NCBI RefSeq assembly: GCF_030867095.1
Contig: NC_081837.1
Coordinates: 19,700,001-19,764,000, forward strand
Reading direction: 5' to 3'
Length of the DNA: 64,000 bases
From: Alligator mississippiensis
Taxonomy: Eukaryota; Chordata; Crocodylia; Alligatoridae
Shown: positions 12,221 to 23,321 of the stretch, in pieces
How the letters are laid out: every line of letters starts with the position of its first letter
Position numbering within the stretch: position 1 is the first letter of the stretch
Made by a program: the position numbers and the translations under genes
Notes under the pieces: model-generated
Told to the model about the DNA's origin: nothing
Databases searched by the model: none
The model's input: only the letters and a program-made list of their open reading frames with translations

Positions 12221-12570
12221 GTGCTGCTCTCAAGCCGCTCTACCCTAACCCCTCCGAATGACCAGCAGTGGCTGGAGATGTTCCAAATGGAAAGGGACAA
12301 GTCCTATCATATTGTCTCAGTGCTGGGACCACACATCACGAGGCAGGACACAAACATGAATCTGGCAGTCCCACCAGACAAGAAGGTTGCAATGGCCATC
12401 ATGAAACTGGGCAACCCATCCAGCCTCTGCTACATTGCCAACCAGTTTGGTGTGGCTGCCTGCACGGTCGGGTAAGCAACTCGTGAGGTATCCCAGCTGC
12501 TTAAGGAGATCACTACAAACAAAATTATCCACCTGAAGAATTACATGCACCTCCTGTGTAATACATAGGA
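12221..12570 (+). pseudogene. PIF/Harbinger transposase, N-terminal fragment
   Basis: One frame reads QQWLEMFQMERDKSYHIVSV, then GPHITRQDTNMNLAVPPDKK, then FGVAACTVG. This is the helix-turn-helix region that precedes the DDE domain in Harbinger and HARBI1-type transposases (pattern P-x-I-x-R-Q-D-T-N-M, then IANQFGV, then STVG). A TAA stops the frame at 12473, but LLKEITTNKIIHLKN continues the similarity in frame. The DDE nuclease domain is missing. Confidence 0.65.
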
Positions 12571-13830
12571 GAGACATTCTAGGGGGTAAATTGGTATTTG
12601 ACTCCCCCCTACTGACATCCACGAGTAATGACACATGGGGGCTTAACTCATTCGACAGTGCTGTTCGTGCAAACACAAACGCCATGTCGTGTGAACAAAA
12701 ATGCACCGCACCAAAAAAAAGCTGCATTAAAATTTCCGAGCGATCTACATTAACTCCCGTGTTGTCTACACACACCCTAAGTTGTTAGCTTTGTATGTGT
12801 TCATTTGATCATCCCTTCTGTGTAAATAGTGATCAACTGTTATTTTTGTATGAACTCATCCTTGTGTATTGTATATAGAGTATTTCAAACTTTTGATATT
12901 ATTTAATATTCACTTGCATATAGCAATTATTTCCTGTATATAATTACATTCTGTAAATAGTTATTTCTGAGTCTGCAAGGTGTTTCCATTGTAAAAAGGG
13001 AGCCTTTCCTCCCAGGAACCCTCTGACCACTCCTAGGTGAGCTGAGCAGTGGTAAAGCTACCTGGCACCCCAGGTCCCGAACATCTGGACGTAGCTGTGG
13101 GTAGCAGTGCACACCAAGGGTTACATATAGCTGGAAGCTTTATCAGGCCTGGCAGGGAAAATGGAGCAGTGAAACACAAGGGAGACCCTACCAAGTGTGG
13201 ACTGCAAGCAGGAGAGCAGCAGGACAGGATAGAACGGCGAGAGGTGGATATGGGCTAGAACAGAGGAAGAGTATGAGCCAACCTGCAGACAGCCCAGCTG
13301 AGCAACAGAAATGGAGTATAAATATATCCCTCCCATGTTATATGACTTCTCCCAAGAATAACACTCAGCTTCCACTAGCTACAAAAACTATCCATAAGAA
13401 AAAGCTTCTGTGTGCCATGAGAACACCACGGTGGAGTACTGTTTCAATACCAAGATGCAGATGACAGAGAATCACCATTCAAATATTTGCATGAAACCCA
13501 AGCCACAGACAGTGTTCATTAATTATTCCTGCTATTAATATTGTATTTCCTACCAACCTGCAAGAAGGAAGCAACACTACACTGCACTAACACAGGGTAC
13601 TGGACAGCTCCTGTAACAACAGCTGTAAGATGTTAAAAGAAAAGACTGATGCAAAATAGGAGAGAGAATAGAACAGACCCCAGACCAAGAATACTGCATT
13701 AAGTCTTTATGCGCTTTAACAACGTACCATGAAACATCTATTAGATATGGACCATCTTAAGCATTGTGACATTTTTAAATTAAATTTGCCTTTTCTGAAT
13801 TAAAACTGAAGAACCATGGATATAGAGGGG
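12571..13830. other. Unassigned interval
   Basis: AT-rich from 12780 to 12970. No coding frame or named repeat recognised; 12590-12800 may be the tail of the Harbinger fragment. Confidence 0.25.
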
Positions 13831-13834
13831 ACTG

Positions 13835-13935
13835 AGTCTTTAAAAAAGAGAGGGGAAGACAGCCATGTTAGTCTGAAGTCAGGCAGAAGGCAAAGTAGAT
13901 TCAAAACTTTATCAGAGGGTCAGGCTGGCTTGTGG
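13835..13935 (-). repeat. Dispersed repeat with AGACTAACATGGCT signature
   Basis: On the minus strand it reads CTGATAAAG..., then CAGACTAACATGGCTGT. This end sequence belongs to a very common reptile interspersed repeat in which a CTGATGA...GAAA block precedes an AGACTAACACGGCT block. This copy is diverged and short. Confidence 0.4.
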
Positions 13936-14089
13936 ATTTGGTAATGGATACTGAGTGCTCTCAGTTGTAGGTCTCGGGTTCAAACCCAGCCTGTATCAGA
14001 ACCGACCACAGTCATTACGCTCTTTTCTTCAGGTGGGTGGGTGAAACTCAGACCGGCTCCAAGCACACACCAAACTAAGTCACAGGGGG

Positions 14090-14285
14090 GTGCATCTACA
14101 CAAGATACTTTACTGTGCATTAGACTAATCAAATGCACAGTAAAGCACTGCCATCTACACATGCATGGCAATTACTGAGCACTAGATTAGTCTAACGTGC
14201 CATTTACTAGTACCTATGCATACAAATACTAGAAAAACTATGTATTACCTAATGAGCATTGGTGCACATGTAGATGCTGACATCA
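14090..14285. mobile_element. Small inverted-repeat element (MITE-like)
   Basis: Ends resemble each other in inverted orientation: GGTGCATCTACAC near 14090 and GTGCACATGTAGATGC near 14263-14278. Inside, 14107-14130 is nearly complementary to 14185-14207 (shared TTAGACTAATC). Such terminal and subterminal symmetry without coding is typical of non-autonomous DNA transposons. The superfamily and target duplication were not resolved. Confidence 0.5.
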
Positions 14286-15595
14286 GGCACAAACTGCACA
14301 TAGTAAGCAGTACCAGCAGGGGACAGACTTTTGGTTGTGGGCACATGCTGATGCTGGCCCCTGCAGCCCCTGGCTCTGCCCTCCAGGACTTCAGATGGAC
14401 AGTCTGCCTCCCAGGCCCCATGTCCGACCCCAGCGGGCACATGCCAGCTGACAACAGTACCCAGAACTCCGGCCTGAGCTCCCCCCACCCCGCCCCCTGA
14501 CAGCAACTACTCTGTTGCCTTCCCCATGGCTGGCCCAGGGGCCAAACTGAACGGAACAGATACCACAGACCTCATCGCAATCTTGGGTGATGCAAAGATC
14601 CAGCAGCAGTTTGGCTGGGCCACCATGGCCAATGTGCATATAAACACAACCATGGTAGTGCGCATGCAGGATCATGGCCAGTGTTCCAGCCGGCAGCACT
14701 GCATGAAGGCTCAAGGCCCTACAGACCTGGCCCCGCAGTGGCCTGGCTGCCCACCTGGGTTGCCACTGGCCACTCACCCAACCACTAGGCAGCCCTTGAA
14801 TTGTAATAAATAGGGAGGCTGCCCATGAGCTTTCGTGTGGCCCCAGTCCAACTGGACCCCCGCTGGGCCTCTTCTGGTCAACATGCACTACAGGGCACCC
14901 AAAGCCTTAAAGGTTCATTGTGTGGCTCCAATCCTCCTCCATACCATGACACAAGCCTTGTAGGTTTTACCATAGTGTGTTGGGGCTTTGGCTTCTGCTC
15001 CCTTACTACAGCTAGGCCCTCTAGCCCACACCCACTGTATCAGACCTGGATTTGAGACACTTGCTCTCATTTGGCCATTTCAGAAACCAGGCCATATAAC
15101 CTGTCTGGTTATATAGCCTCACTCTCTGCCCACTCCAGGCTCAACAGTTGCTCAAGCCTTAAACCTGCCACTAGCAGGCTCAAGGTGACCACGTGCCCCA
15201 CGGGGAACTGCTGCGCCCTGCCTGCCCCCTCACTGGGCAGCTTCTGCCTTCAAGGAACAGAGAGCCCCAGGCTCTCTGTTACAGTCACTAAAACAAAGGT
15301 TTTGTCATTGCCACCACAAAGCAGTTGAGGTAACACACAATACTGGCGAGCATTGCGTGCGTTTCCACAGACTCGGTCAGCCTGGGAGCTGGCAGTACGA
15401 CGATGGACTTTCAGAATTAAGAAGATGGAGATACGCCAGCCACTGAAGAAGAGTTGTCCAAAACCCTTCGGAAGGAAAGTATTGCAGAACCCCTTGCGGT
15501 ATCAGGCACAATCACACAGCCGAGGGGTTTACTCATTTTATATAGTGTCCCAGGGATTAGGGTCACAGGCCAACGGGAAGCAACAAATACAGAGA
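14286..15595. other. Unassigned interval
   Basis: Moderate GC, short frames only; an open frame at 14526-14813 has no recognisable domain. Region 15330-15590, with a TATATAG near 15540, could be a decayed LTR, but no ends were found. Confidence 0.25.
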
Positions 15596-17620
15596 AGTAG
15601 TAGGGCTCTGTGAAATTTCGCCGGCAGTTTCCTTTTGAGATTGAAACAGCGAAATCGAAACGAAACAGAGAGCTTCAAAACGGCCTCAAAACAAAATGAG
15701 GCAAGTCAAAACGTTTAAAAAATTTCAAAACATTTTGAGTTTCAAAACTCAAGATGGGCTTAAACAGAAACTAAGGAGAGGGAGGGGGAAGAGGCGGGTG
15801 GGGGAGGAAAGGAGCGCTCTCATTATTGACTGCGTGGCTGGCCAGTGACTATCATTCTTCCCCGATGTCCCTTCCAATCCCAGTGCTCTGGGGGAGGGAT
15901 GGAAAAACTGCATAAAAGGCAGCATTGTTTGAACTGGCCAGCCTTCAGGGAGGGGCGGAAAAGCGTGTAGAGGGAAAGCTGTAAGGCCCCATCCCGGTCC
16001 CCCTCCCCAAACTGAGATGCAGCCTCCTTCCTCCAGCTGAAAGGGATGAAGCTGCTATAAGCAGCAAGGAGAGGGGAGCAGTGCCCCTGCCCCTGCCCCT
16101 GCCCCTGCCCGAGACTGCAACAAGCAGCAGCACCAGCACAGCAGCCTACTCAACCCCTATGTCACTTCTCATAGCCTTCCCCTGCCAGAGGAAGAGCTGG
16201 CGCTCAATCTGGAGCTCAGTGCCCTAGCAAGAGAAATTCTGGGGAAGGATGGGAAATCAGCTGAGTTTGTGCTCCACACCCCTCAAGTTTCCCCTAGAGC
16301 CAGGTCTCCTTCCCCAGAAGGCACTTGGGAGGAGGTTGATGTACAGGTGGAAACGAGTGGCTCGGCTGAGTCCGCTCCTCCTCTTGCGGTGCCTCTGCTT
16401 GCTGAGGAGAAAAATGCAGCAGCATCCACACATGCACATGCACCCACATCCCAGAATCGAGCGGGTAGTGAGGTCTGGGATCATTTTGAGCTGATAGATG
16501 ATCCCACATATGCTATCTGCCTGCACTGCTGAGCCAAAACCAGCCAGGGCAAGGGAGCAAAACACATGAACACCACGGGGATGCTGATGCATCTCTGCAG
16601 GCACCATGCCCTTGCCCTTGCTCCTTCTCAGCCTGGCACCAGCACGAGCATGCCCAAAGGGAAGGTCCCCACTTGCTCCAAAGCCCCCGTCCCCCCACAG
16701 CAGGGGCAGGCAACCTGGACCCGCGGGGGAAAGGTGGACAGAAAGGAGGGGTGCGTTCCAAAGGTGAGCGATATCACCCAGAGCGTTGGGGAGATGCTTG
16801 CTGTCCATGGCCAGCCCTTCTCCCTAGCTGAGCGGCCAGGGTTCACGCAACTCATGGCGCTCATGGCCCCATTTTACCAGGTGCCCACACACACCACCTT
16901 CAGTAGGACAGTGGTGCCATCCCTGTATGAGGCCTGCAGGGAGTACTTAAGGGAGAAACTGCCAAGGCAGGTCCACAGGTAGCCGTACACTTCACCTCAG
17001 ACATCTGGAGCAGCCAGGGTGGAGATCATGCCTACCTCTGCCTCACAGGGCACTGGCGTGACCAGTCAGACCGTTGGTGGGCTTTCTTTCCAACCGAGGT
17101 GATGGATGAGTCTCACATGGCAACAGAGATAATGGGAACCATGAACCGCTTGGTGCAGGGGTGGCTCGCTAGGCAGGACGAGCTCACTCGCGGGTTCAGT
17201 CACCGACAATGGGGCCAATATGGTGAAGGTGGTCCGTGTGACCCAAAGGTGAAGGGCACCGTATGCAGCAGCCAAACGCTGAATCAGTGGACAGAGGTGC
17301 TGGTAAAGAAGGTCAGGGAGGCAGAACAGCGGACGTGGAACAGGGGGATCCACTGTCCCATGCTAGCATGCCATCCACCAGCAAGTCTCTTCCTCCACCA
17401 CAGGTGTGGCCAATGTGGGCCAAGGGCATGGCTTCTATGGTGGGGTCCAGAGCACCAGATAACCATCAGGCAGGTAGCACTCGTGCCTTGGTAACTGCCT
17501 GTCTTGCCGTGGACGTGGAGCCGCTGCTGTGTGACCCCTTGGCCTACTGGGCAAGCCACAGCCTGATGTGGCTGGATCTGGCCACAGTTGCCCACGAGCA
17601 CCTGTCCTGTCCACCAACCA
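15596..17620 (+). mobile_element. Decayed hAT (Ac/ZBED1-like) transposon
   Basis: The probable left end at 15597 (TAGGGCTCTGTGAAATTTCG) resembles hAT termini. A poly-purine and AAAACG-rich leader and a CCCCTG hexamer run (about 16083-16112) precede transposase remnants at 16170-17620. No right terminus or target duplication could be defined, so the right edge is only where transposase similarity fades. Confidence 0.45.
16170..17620 (+). pseudogene. hAT transposase with BED finger, ZBED1-like
   Basis: Protein-like text in several frames. At 16470-16580 VWDHFELIDDPTYAICLHC, followed by an HLCRHH, gives the Cys-Cys-His-His pattern of a BED zinc finger, with a stop just after the second Cys. At 16740-16980 KVSDITQSVGEMLAVHGQPF, then FSRTVVPSLYEACREYLREKL, match the region between BED and the catalytic core in Ac/ZBED1-like proteins. 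Around 17205-17230 TDNGANMVKVV is the second catalytic Asp region. Numerous frameshifts and stops mark an old copy. It is distinct from the Buster-type hAT at 33 kb. Confidence 0.6.
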
Positions 17621-17893
17621 GGCCTGAGAGACTGGAGGCAGAGTGTTTTCTTGGTGAGGACCGTGCCCCCACAGGTAGTTGGGTTTCGTTGTCTTTGAGA
17701 GATTCTGGTGTGCAGTTTGTCGGGGTACTGGAGGTAGCTGACAGGTTTTGTGTTTTGAGCTGTAGGAAGTTGGCGTCAGTTCTGGTGATGGTTAGGTGCT
17801 TGTTTGGATTTACAAACCACTTTTCAGAGCTGGGCCTATGAACTTCACTTCTTCAGCCTCCTAGGTAGTAGGTACAGAAACTCATGGACTCAA
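17621..17893. other. Unassigned interval
   Basis: A short open continuation of the hAT region to 17841, with no clear domain. Confidence 0.25.
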
Positions 17894-17895
17894 TA

Positions 17896-18374
17896 CAGGC
17901 AGTCCTTGACTTACGTTTATAAACTGACACCCTGTTTCAACTTTGTGACATCAGTTTCAACTTACAACGTTTGATCTGATGCAATGCCATGCCGGCAAAC
18001 AAGTTTGCTGTGTCGCTCATCTCCCTGGAGAACATCTGTTCAAACTTGCTTGGACACTTTCTTTAAGAAAGCAGACAAGACTCCAGAAAAACCTGCAGCC
18101 AAGACTCCCGAGAAGACTCCAGCCAGGAGCCCTTCAAAAAGTCCAGCAAAGTCATCTCAAAGAAGTCCTTCCAAATCAATACAATTGCTATAATTGTTCT
18201 AATACAATATTCTGGGGTATTTTTGGTGAAAATAGGGTATCAGGCCTTGGTTCAGGAATGAATCCCTCATTTATAACATTGTTTCTTATGAGAAAATTGG
18301 TACTAAGTTACAACATTTTGACTTAAGATGTGGTTTTCAGGAACCAATTGTGTTGTAAGTCCAAGGACTGCCTG
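17896..18374. mobile_element. Tigger/pogo-like non-autonomous DNA transposon
   Basis: Left end CAGGCAGTCCTTGACTTACG (17896-17915) and right end, inverted, CAGGCAGTCCTTGGACTTAC (18355-18374) form terminal repeats of the Tigger type. A TA precedes the left end; the right flank reads CA, so the TA target duplication is not intact. The 479-bp body carries a Lys/Pro/Ser-rich frame at 17984-18193 (TPEKPAAKTPEKTP) that could derive from the C-terminal tail of a pogo-like transposase. No DDE domain is present. Confidence 0.7.
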
Positions 18375-18589
18375 CAGAGAGAGTGCAATTCTGACACGCT
18401 GCAACCTGCCGAAGAGCTGACTTCCCAGGTACATCTGCACTTTTGCCTGCACTGCTACATCCCCACTCCCCACCCAGCCTGTCCCTCACCCCCCAATGCC
18501 TCGATTTCCATTTTCACTGACTGCCTTTCTTGCCTGCAGTGCGTGCCTGGCCAGCCTCTGGCTTCTTTACTATTCCTTCCATCCAGGAC
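18375..18589. other. Unassigned short interval
   Basis: No feature recognised between the Tigger-like element and the next repeat. Confidence 0.2.
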
Positions 18590-18740
18590 CAGCAGACTTA
18601 CAAACTGCAGGTGCTTCCTCAGCCTGACAAAAGGTTTTTCAAGCCGAAAGCTCCTTAAAATGTATTTCTGTAACTATTTCCATTTTTTTTCCATAACACA
18701 CATAAAAACACAAGATGCAGACCCCCACACCAAGGGGAAG
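18590..18740 (+). repeat. Dispersed repeat with CTGACAAAAGG...GAAAGC core
   Basis: Reads CAGCCTGACAAAAGG and then CAAGCCGAAAGC, followed by an AT-rich tail. It is a diverged relative of the repeat at 56395-56530. See the finding on hammerhead-like cores. Confidence 0.4.
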
Positions 18741-19511
18741 AATGAGATTTGGGGCTCCTGAGGCAGCTCTCGGAGACCATAAAAACTAGGGAGGCGGTAG
18801 TCATGGGGGACCTAAACTACCCAGACATCTGCTGGGAGACGCAGACACCAAAGTCCCACCATTCACGCAGGTTCCTATCCTGTGTACAGGACCTCCACCT
18901 GACAGGAAGTACATGGTCCCACTAGGGGGAATGCCTTACTGGACCTGGTATTGGGAATGGGGGATGACATGGTAGGGGACCTACAGATCGGTGGTCACCT
19001 GGGGGACAGTGATCACCAAACAATAGAATTCATCATAAGACGTCGAGTGGGTAAGGTAACTAGTAGGGTGAAAGTGCTAGACTTTAGGAAAGCTGATTTC
19101 AATTAACTCAGGCGTTTAGTCAAGGACGCACTGCAGAGTAGGAGTTTTGAAGAGATGGGAGCTCAGGAAGGGTGGTTGTGCCTTAAGGAAATGATCCTTC
19201 GGGCACAGAGGGAGACGATTCCGATGCGGGGGAAAAGGGGGTAAGGGGCCAAGAGGCTTCCTTGGCTGACCAGAGAAATCCAGAGCAGCCTACAGGCTAA
19301 AAGGGGGCATATAAAAAGTGGAAACAGGGAGAGATTACTAAAGAGGAGTATACCTCCTCTGCTCGCGCTTGCAGGGAGGCAGTTAGACAGGCCAAAGCTA
19401 CCGTGGAGCTGAGGATGGCATCCCAAGTTAAGGATAACAAAACATTGTTTTTTAGGGAGTAAAAGGAAGGCCCAGGGTAGAATAGGACCTCTACTAAATG
19501 GGCATAAGCAA

Positions 19512-21165
19512 TTGGTGACGGACAGGGGGGACAAGGCTGAACTCCTCAACGAGTTCTTTGCTTCAGTGTTCCTAAATGAGGGGCAAGACAAGGCTCTCAC
19601 TGAGATTGTAGAGAGGCAGCAGCATGGCGCCAGACTTCCATGCGTAGACCCTGAGATGGTGCAGAGGCACTTGGAGGAACTGGATGCGTTTAAGTCGGCA
19701 GGCCCGGATGAGCTCCATCCGAGGGTGCTGAAGGCACTGGCTGACGTCATTGCACAGCCACTGGCGGGAATATTTGAACACTCATGGCACACGGGCCAGG
19801 TCTCGGAGGACTGGAAAGGGCCAATGTGGTCGCCATTTTCAAGAAGGGGAGAAAGGAGGACCCTGGAAACTATAGGCCAGTCAGTCTCACCTCCATCCTT
19901 GGAAAAGTCTTTGAAAAAATTATCAAGGCTCACATTTGCGAGAGCCCGGCAGGAAAAATTATGCTGAGGGGAAACCAGCATGGGTTCGTAACAGGTAGAT
20001 CATGCCTGACTAGTCTAGTCTCTTTTTATGACCAGGTTACAAAACACCTGGACGCAGCAGTAGGGGTTGACATCGTTTACTTAGACTTCAGGAAGGCCTT
20101 CGATACGGTATCCCACCCCATACTGGTGAACAAGTTAAGAGGCTGTGACTTGGATGACTGCACGGTTCGGTGGGTGGCGAGTTGCCTAGAGGATCGTACC
20201 CAGAGAGTTGTAGTGGACTGGTCAGTATCGACCTGGAAGGGGGTGGGCAGTGGAGTCCCACAAGGCTCGGTCCTTGGACCGATACTCTTCAATATCTTCA
20301 TCAGTGACTTGGACGAGGGAGTAAAGCGTAGTCTGTCCAAGTTTGCAGATGACACAAAACTGTGGGGAGAAGTGGACATGCCGGAGGGCAGGGAACAACT
20401 ACAAGCAGACCTGGACAGGTTGGACATATGGGCAGAAAACAACAGAATGCAATTCAACAAGGAGAAATGCAAAGTGCTACACCTGGCGTGACATTTTTCC
20501 ACCTGGGGAGGAAAAATGTCCAGCATACCTACTGCCTAGGAAATGACCTGCTTGGTGGCACGGAAGCAGAAAGGGATCTTGGAGTCCTAGCGGACTCCAA
20601 GATGAACATGAGTCGTCAGTGTGACGAAGTAATCAGAAAAGCTAATGGCACTTTATCGTGTATCAGCAGATGCAAGACGAACAGAACCAAAGAGGTGATA
20701 CTTCCCCTCTGTCGGGCGCTGGTCAGACCGCAGTTGGAATACCGTGTGCAATTCTGGGCGCCGCACTTCAAGACGGATGCGGATAACCTGGAGAGGATCC
20801 AGACAAGGGCCACACGTATGGTTAAGGACTTGCAGGCCAAGCCCTATGAGGAGAGACTAGGGCACCTGGACCTCTTCAGGCTCTGCAAGAGAAGGTTGAG
20901 AGGTGACCTTGTGGCTGCCTATAAGTTCATCATGGGGGCAGAGAAGGGAATTGGTGAGGTTTTACTCACCAAGGTGCCCCTGGGGGTTACAACAAATAAT
21001 GGCCATAAGCTAGCAGGGAGCAGATTTAGACTGGACATTAGGAAGAACTTCTTCACAGTTAGAGTGGCCAGGGTCTGGAACGGGCTCCCAAGGGAGGTGG
21101 TGCTCTCTCCTACCCTGGGGGTCTTCAAGAGGAGGTTACATAGGCATCTAGATGGGGTCATCTAA
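19512..21165 (+). pseudogene. CR1 ORF2 reverse transcriptase
   Basis: Target-primed reverse transcriptase of CR1. RT motifs are easy to read: [17 protein letters not shown] near 19870, [12 protein letters not shown] near 19985, [13 protein letters not shown] (motif A, catalytic Asp) near 20080-20117, [14 protein letters not shown] near 20250-20290, and FADDTKLW (catalytic FADD) near 20342-20365. The C-terminal part runs LGVLADSKM to the end at 21165. Two lesions break it: a shift of frame near 19815-19825 and a 20-nt insertion at 20486-20505. The upstream frame 18780-19510 contains many stops. Otherwise unusually well preserved for the 3' half of a LINE. Confidence 0.8.
20486..20505 (+). other. 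20-nt fold-back insertion in CR1 RT
   Basis: The inserted block contains GACATTTTTCC, the exact reverse complement of GGAAAAATGTC just downstream (20510-20520), then repeats ACCTGG from just upstream. It shifts the frame. Confidence 0.6.
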
Positions 21166-21252
21166 ACCCAGCACTCTTTCCTGCCTATGCAGGGGGTCGG
21201 ACTTGATGATCTATTGAGGTCCCTTCCGACCCTAACGTCTATGAATCTATGA

Positions 21253-23316
21253 ACTGTGCTAGTGCTGCTCACTCACTAAGTTATTTTATACCTGCTGCTG
21301 TTTACAGTGGTGGACCAAGATGAGGCTGTATGGGAGGAGACGACCTCATTGGGGCACACTACCATGTTGTGTAGATACCCCAGCACCACTGAGGCTGCAC
21401 CTTAACACACACAGTTCCACAAGCACCCATGACACGAGTTTTGCCTGTCAGCAGCTAGAAGTGCAGGGCCCCAGAACCCAGACTCACCCTACACCTATCT
21501 CCTTGAAAGCTGGCAGGCTTCACGGCCTCAGCAGGGGCTACCATTCCTGCAAAGTTTCGTTGGGAGGGACTGCCAGTGACTTTTCTTGAGACCCCTTTCT
21601 GGGGGGTTTTGAGTTCAATGAGCAGTGATGGGGCTAGTTTCTCCACCTCACCTCCCTGTGCCCCACCCGCTTTGTACAGGAGGGGTACCCAAGTTCAGGG
21701 CATTTTGCACTGCATGGTGGTTTTCCAATACAAATTCTTATGCTTGCTCTTAAACTTTGCCCCTTCCCCCTGCCCCATTCCTTCCCTCCCTCCTATATTT
21801 TATCTCCCGATTGCTACACTCCCTCTTGCTCCCACCCGTCACAACAGGTGGAAGAGAACAACCCCCTCACAAAGCCCGAGAGGGATGTCTGACACCACTT
21901 CTGTCTCAAGTGTCAATGCTAGCAATGTCACTGCTAGGTGCCTATTTGCTATTCATAATATCCTTACATACATAATACGGAATAAGCAATTGAGAATTCA
22001 TCCATTAGTAGTGTATGTATAAAATGTAAGCCTCTCTCTGCCACGATGTAGACAGTTTCTAAGCAGAGACAAAGGCATCGTATTGTGTGAATACATCAGT
22101 ACAGGGGTTCTCAAACTGCGGGTTGTGACCCCCCGGGGGAGGGGGGGGGGGCGCAAGCAGCTTAAAAAGGGGTTGCAAACTTCTCGTTCCCCAACGCGCA
22201 AACGCTCTACCTTCTTCCCTCCCCCAGCAGCGACACGTTTTTGGGCTCACCCACATTGCAAGTGTCTTTTGTTTTTAACGCCTTCTGCTTTGTCCTACTT
22301 CCCCTCATTTTTTTGGTGCTTGTTGCAACAGCCTCTTTTTCTGCACACTTTCTGCACCAGGCGCTAGGTGCGGGGTACTTTAGGGCTGCAGCGTACACAA
22401 GCGTTACATTTCCCACACACCCACTTTACAAAGCTAGCTCCAACACAGAGAACAGTTGTTTTATTGAGGTTTTGAGGCTGTGCTTTTCGCACGCTTTTGC
22501 AGCCCATGTTGCTTTTCATGCCGGCACCAGACTGTCTGGGTTTTGTTTTTGACACCAGAAAAAGGCCAGTTGGCAGGCGGAAGCTGCCCCCTGAGGATCT
22601 TTAAATTCATAGAGCAGGGATAGGGGTGCATAAGCTGTATCCACGAACAGAGAATGGGACTCAGCCCGGTGGGACACTTGTCCTGGTGGTACAAACCAGT
22701 TCCACCAGTTCAACACTTGCTGCTGATATCTGGCACAGTGCAGCGTATCCACAATTTTGAGGCAGATAGGACTCAGTCCAGCAGGATCCTTGCCCCCTCA
22801 AGAACAATTCAACAGCAATGCTGGCTGCTGGGCTTTTGCAACACTTGAACACCCAAACAAGGCAAAGGTAAGACACCTGGCTATGCCCTCAGGGAGCATG
22901 GCTTGGATTATTTAAATGTTCACGTAAACAGGGTTTAATTGCCATGAATTTTGGTGTAAGCTATCCCACAGCATGAAGTCCTGCAGTTGCAGGGCAAGGT
23001 TTCGAGGCGAGGTGAGGGATACACTCTCCTGGTCTTCTCACTCCCGCCAGCCCCCCCGCTTACGTACAGGAAGAGTACAACCATTTCAGGGCTGGAATGA
23101 CTGCATGGTGGTTTTACAATACAAAGTCTTATGTTCTTAACTTCCCCCTTCCTCCTATTTCTAGTTCCCGAATGCTGTTTCATATGCTGCTCTCGCTGTG
23201 CACAGCAGGCAGAAAAGAACAGAAGCCTCAGACACTTGCCTGGCGCCATTTCTGTCTCCAGTAAAAATGCAATATAATGTTCCTTTTCTTTGTCTTTTCA
23301 TGTAGTGCAGATAACG
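21253..23316. other. Unassigned interval with a diverged direct duplication
   Basis: Two segments, about 21580-21950 and 22950-23290, share GTACAGGA, then CTGCATGGTGGTTTT, then AATACAAA.TCTTATG, and a (C/A)TTTCTGTCTC block near their right ends. They are about 1.37 kb apart in the same orientation. They could be LTRs of a decayed element or a local duplication. No coding between them is recognisable. Confidence 0.4.
22098..22165 (+). repeat. hAT-like left terminus fragment
   Basis: CAGGGGTTCTCAAACTGCGGG followed by a C/G-run is the standard left end of Charlie-like hAT elements. The matching right end was not found. Confidence 0.45.
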
Positions 23317-23321
23317 ATCCC
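23317..23321 (+). other. Target site duplication, left copy (ATCCC)
   Basis: ATCCC abuts the element end TGTGGCGGG and recurs at 29981-29985 after the other end, defining the Gypsy insertion. Confidence 0.85.

Larger units (their letters stand above)
18780..21252 (+). mobile_element. CR1 LINE, 5'-truncated
   Basis: Starts inside the endonuclease (MGDLNYPDICWE near 18805-18840), continues through RT and ends in the CR1 3' UTR (CCTTCCGACCCTAACG) and the short terminal repeat TCTATGAATCTATGA at 21238-21252. CR1 elements lack poly-A and end in such octamers, and most copies are 5'-truncated, as here. Further CR1 3' fragments lie at 38163-38476 and, inverted, near 48140 and 50740. Confidence 0.85.

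Noticed and set aside
16081-16115. CCCCTG hexamer run as a telomere-like or CRISPR-like repeat
   Set aside because: A short simple repeat without spacers; nothing suggests CRISPR in this eukaryotic sequence.
19163-19981. 272-codon minus-strand frame opposite CR1
   Set aside because: It is the antisense of CR1 RT text, with no independent domain.
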